Positions 63,904-64,000 of a stretch of DNA of 64,000 nt are shown piece by piece; the stretch's first letter is position 1, and each line of letters starts with the position of its first letter. Position numbers and translations under genes: made by a program. This DNA is from Methylobacterium adhaesivum (GTDB lineage Bacteria; Pseudomonadota; Alphaproteobacteria; Rhizobiales; Beijerinckiaceae), in contig NZ_BPQD01000011.1 in NCBI RefSeq assembly GCF_022179065.1, positions 19,395 to 83,394 on the forward strand, read 5' to 3'. The notes below the pieces were generated by a model. The model saw only the letters and a program-made list of their open reading frames with translations. It had not been told where the DNA came from and did no database searches.

Positions 63904-63942
63904 AGAATGAAACCGAACTTTGGTTCCGAAAACGGAACATTG
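63904..63942 (-). repeat. two abutting TnsB-site-like repeats (possible right element end)
   Basis: On the minus strand, 63904-63922 reads CAAAGTTCGGTTTCATTCT and 63924-63942 reads CAATGTTCCGTTTTCGGAA. Both resemble the left repeats (CATAGTTCCGTTTCGCCAT) but are inverted, as expected for the other end of one element. Tn7-type right ends have abutting sites. The tip would lie at or beyond base 64000. Confidence 0.45.
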
Positions 63943-64000
63943 GGTCCGAGATCATCCCATCGGACCCGGTAAGTTCCGAAGGTCCTAGTAGGAGCCGAAC

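Noticed and set aside
23531-63942. CRISPR array or CRISPR-associated transposon
   Set aside because: No regularly spaced repeats and no cas genes were found near the tns genes.

Overview
The window is GC-rich alphaproteobacterial DNA. Gene content fits Methylobacterium/Methylorubrum or a close Rhizobiales relative: the trpF-trpB pair, ihfB, rpsA, a DUF1013/TrcR gene, DUF4170, EcfG-type sigma factors, alphaproteobacterial GTTC-N7-GTTC LexA boxes, and DUF1236, CsbD and PRC-barrel stress proteins. There is no rRNA and no CRISPR array; one tRNA-Met was found. The assignment rests on gene content only, as no database search was possible. Bases 1-8584 hold a one-direction operon for C3-sulfonate (3-sulfolactate) use: the 3' part of suyB, a DctA-type importer, the two stereospecific sulfolactate dehydrogenases slcC and comC, a GntR regulator, the sulfite dehydrogenase pair sorA-sorB, and a PSE-family exporter. 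Together they would import and epimerise sulfolactate, cleave it to pyruvate and sulfite, oxidise the sulfite in the periplasm, and export the anion. Bases 8815-22751 are ordinary chromosome: a secreted protein, tRNA-Met, trpB, trpF, a LapA-like protein, ihfB, sppA, rpsA, trcR-like, prs, DUF4170, xseA and purD. From about 23.3 kb the content becomes accessory. A Tn7-like transposition module on the minus strand (tnsA, tnsB, tnsC, tniQ; 30248 down to 24224) sits beside three repeats that look like TnsB sites (23346-23431). Two abutting, inverted, similar repeats occur at 63904-63942, so almost all the rest of the window may be one element of about 40 kb. The tniQ gene has an in-frame TGA just before its zinc-finger cysteines. 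The likely cargo reads as: (1) a LexA-boxed operon for a soluble FtsH-like AAA+ metalloprotease with small partners (30858-33756); (2) a defence block (35009-40322) with an Abi-type HEPN-CBS protein flanked by two copies of a structured RNA-like element, an AbiTii protein, and a two-gene CBASS (CD-NTase plus a Cap15-like membrane effector); (3) a translationally coupled sigma-like / small protein / ImmA-IrrE protease operon (40537-42343); (4) LexA-boxed umuDC (42430-44180); (5) two hybrid histidine kinases, one with a LOV domain and one with a MASE4-like membrane domain, followed by a sigma factor that looks like a NepR-EcfG fusion (44398-50432); (6) a run of small secreted and stress proteins (50527-57121); (7) metal and oxyanion resistance: a chr operon with a Tat-exported superoxide dismutase, a nickel/cobalt-type CsoR/RcnR-MFS pair, and a CDF-MerR pair (57108-63807). 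The strongest candidates for something undescribed are the Abi gene between two covarying RNA elements, the sigma/ImmA-IrrE operon facing the CBASS across a perfect inverted repeat, the SOS-controlled FtsH-like operon, and the NepR-EcfG fusion.
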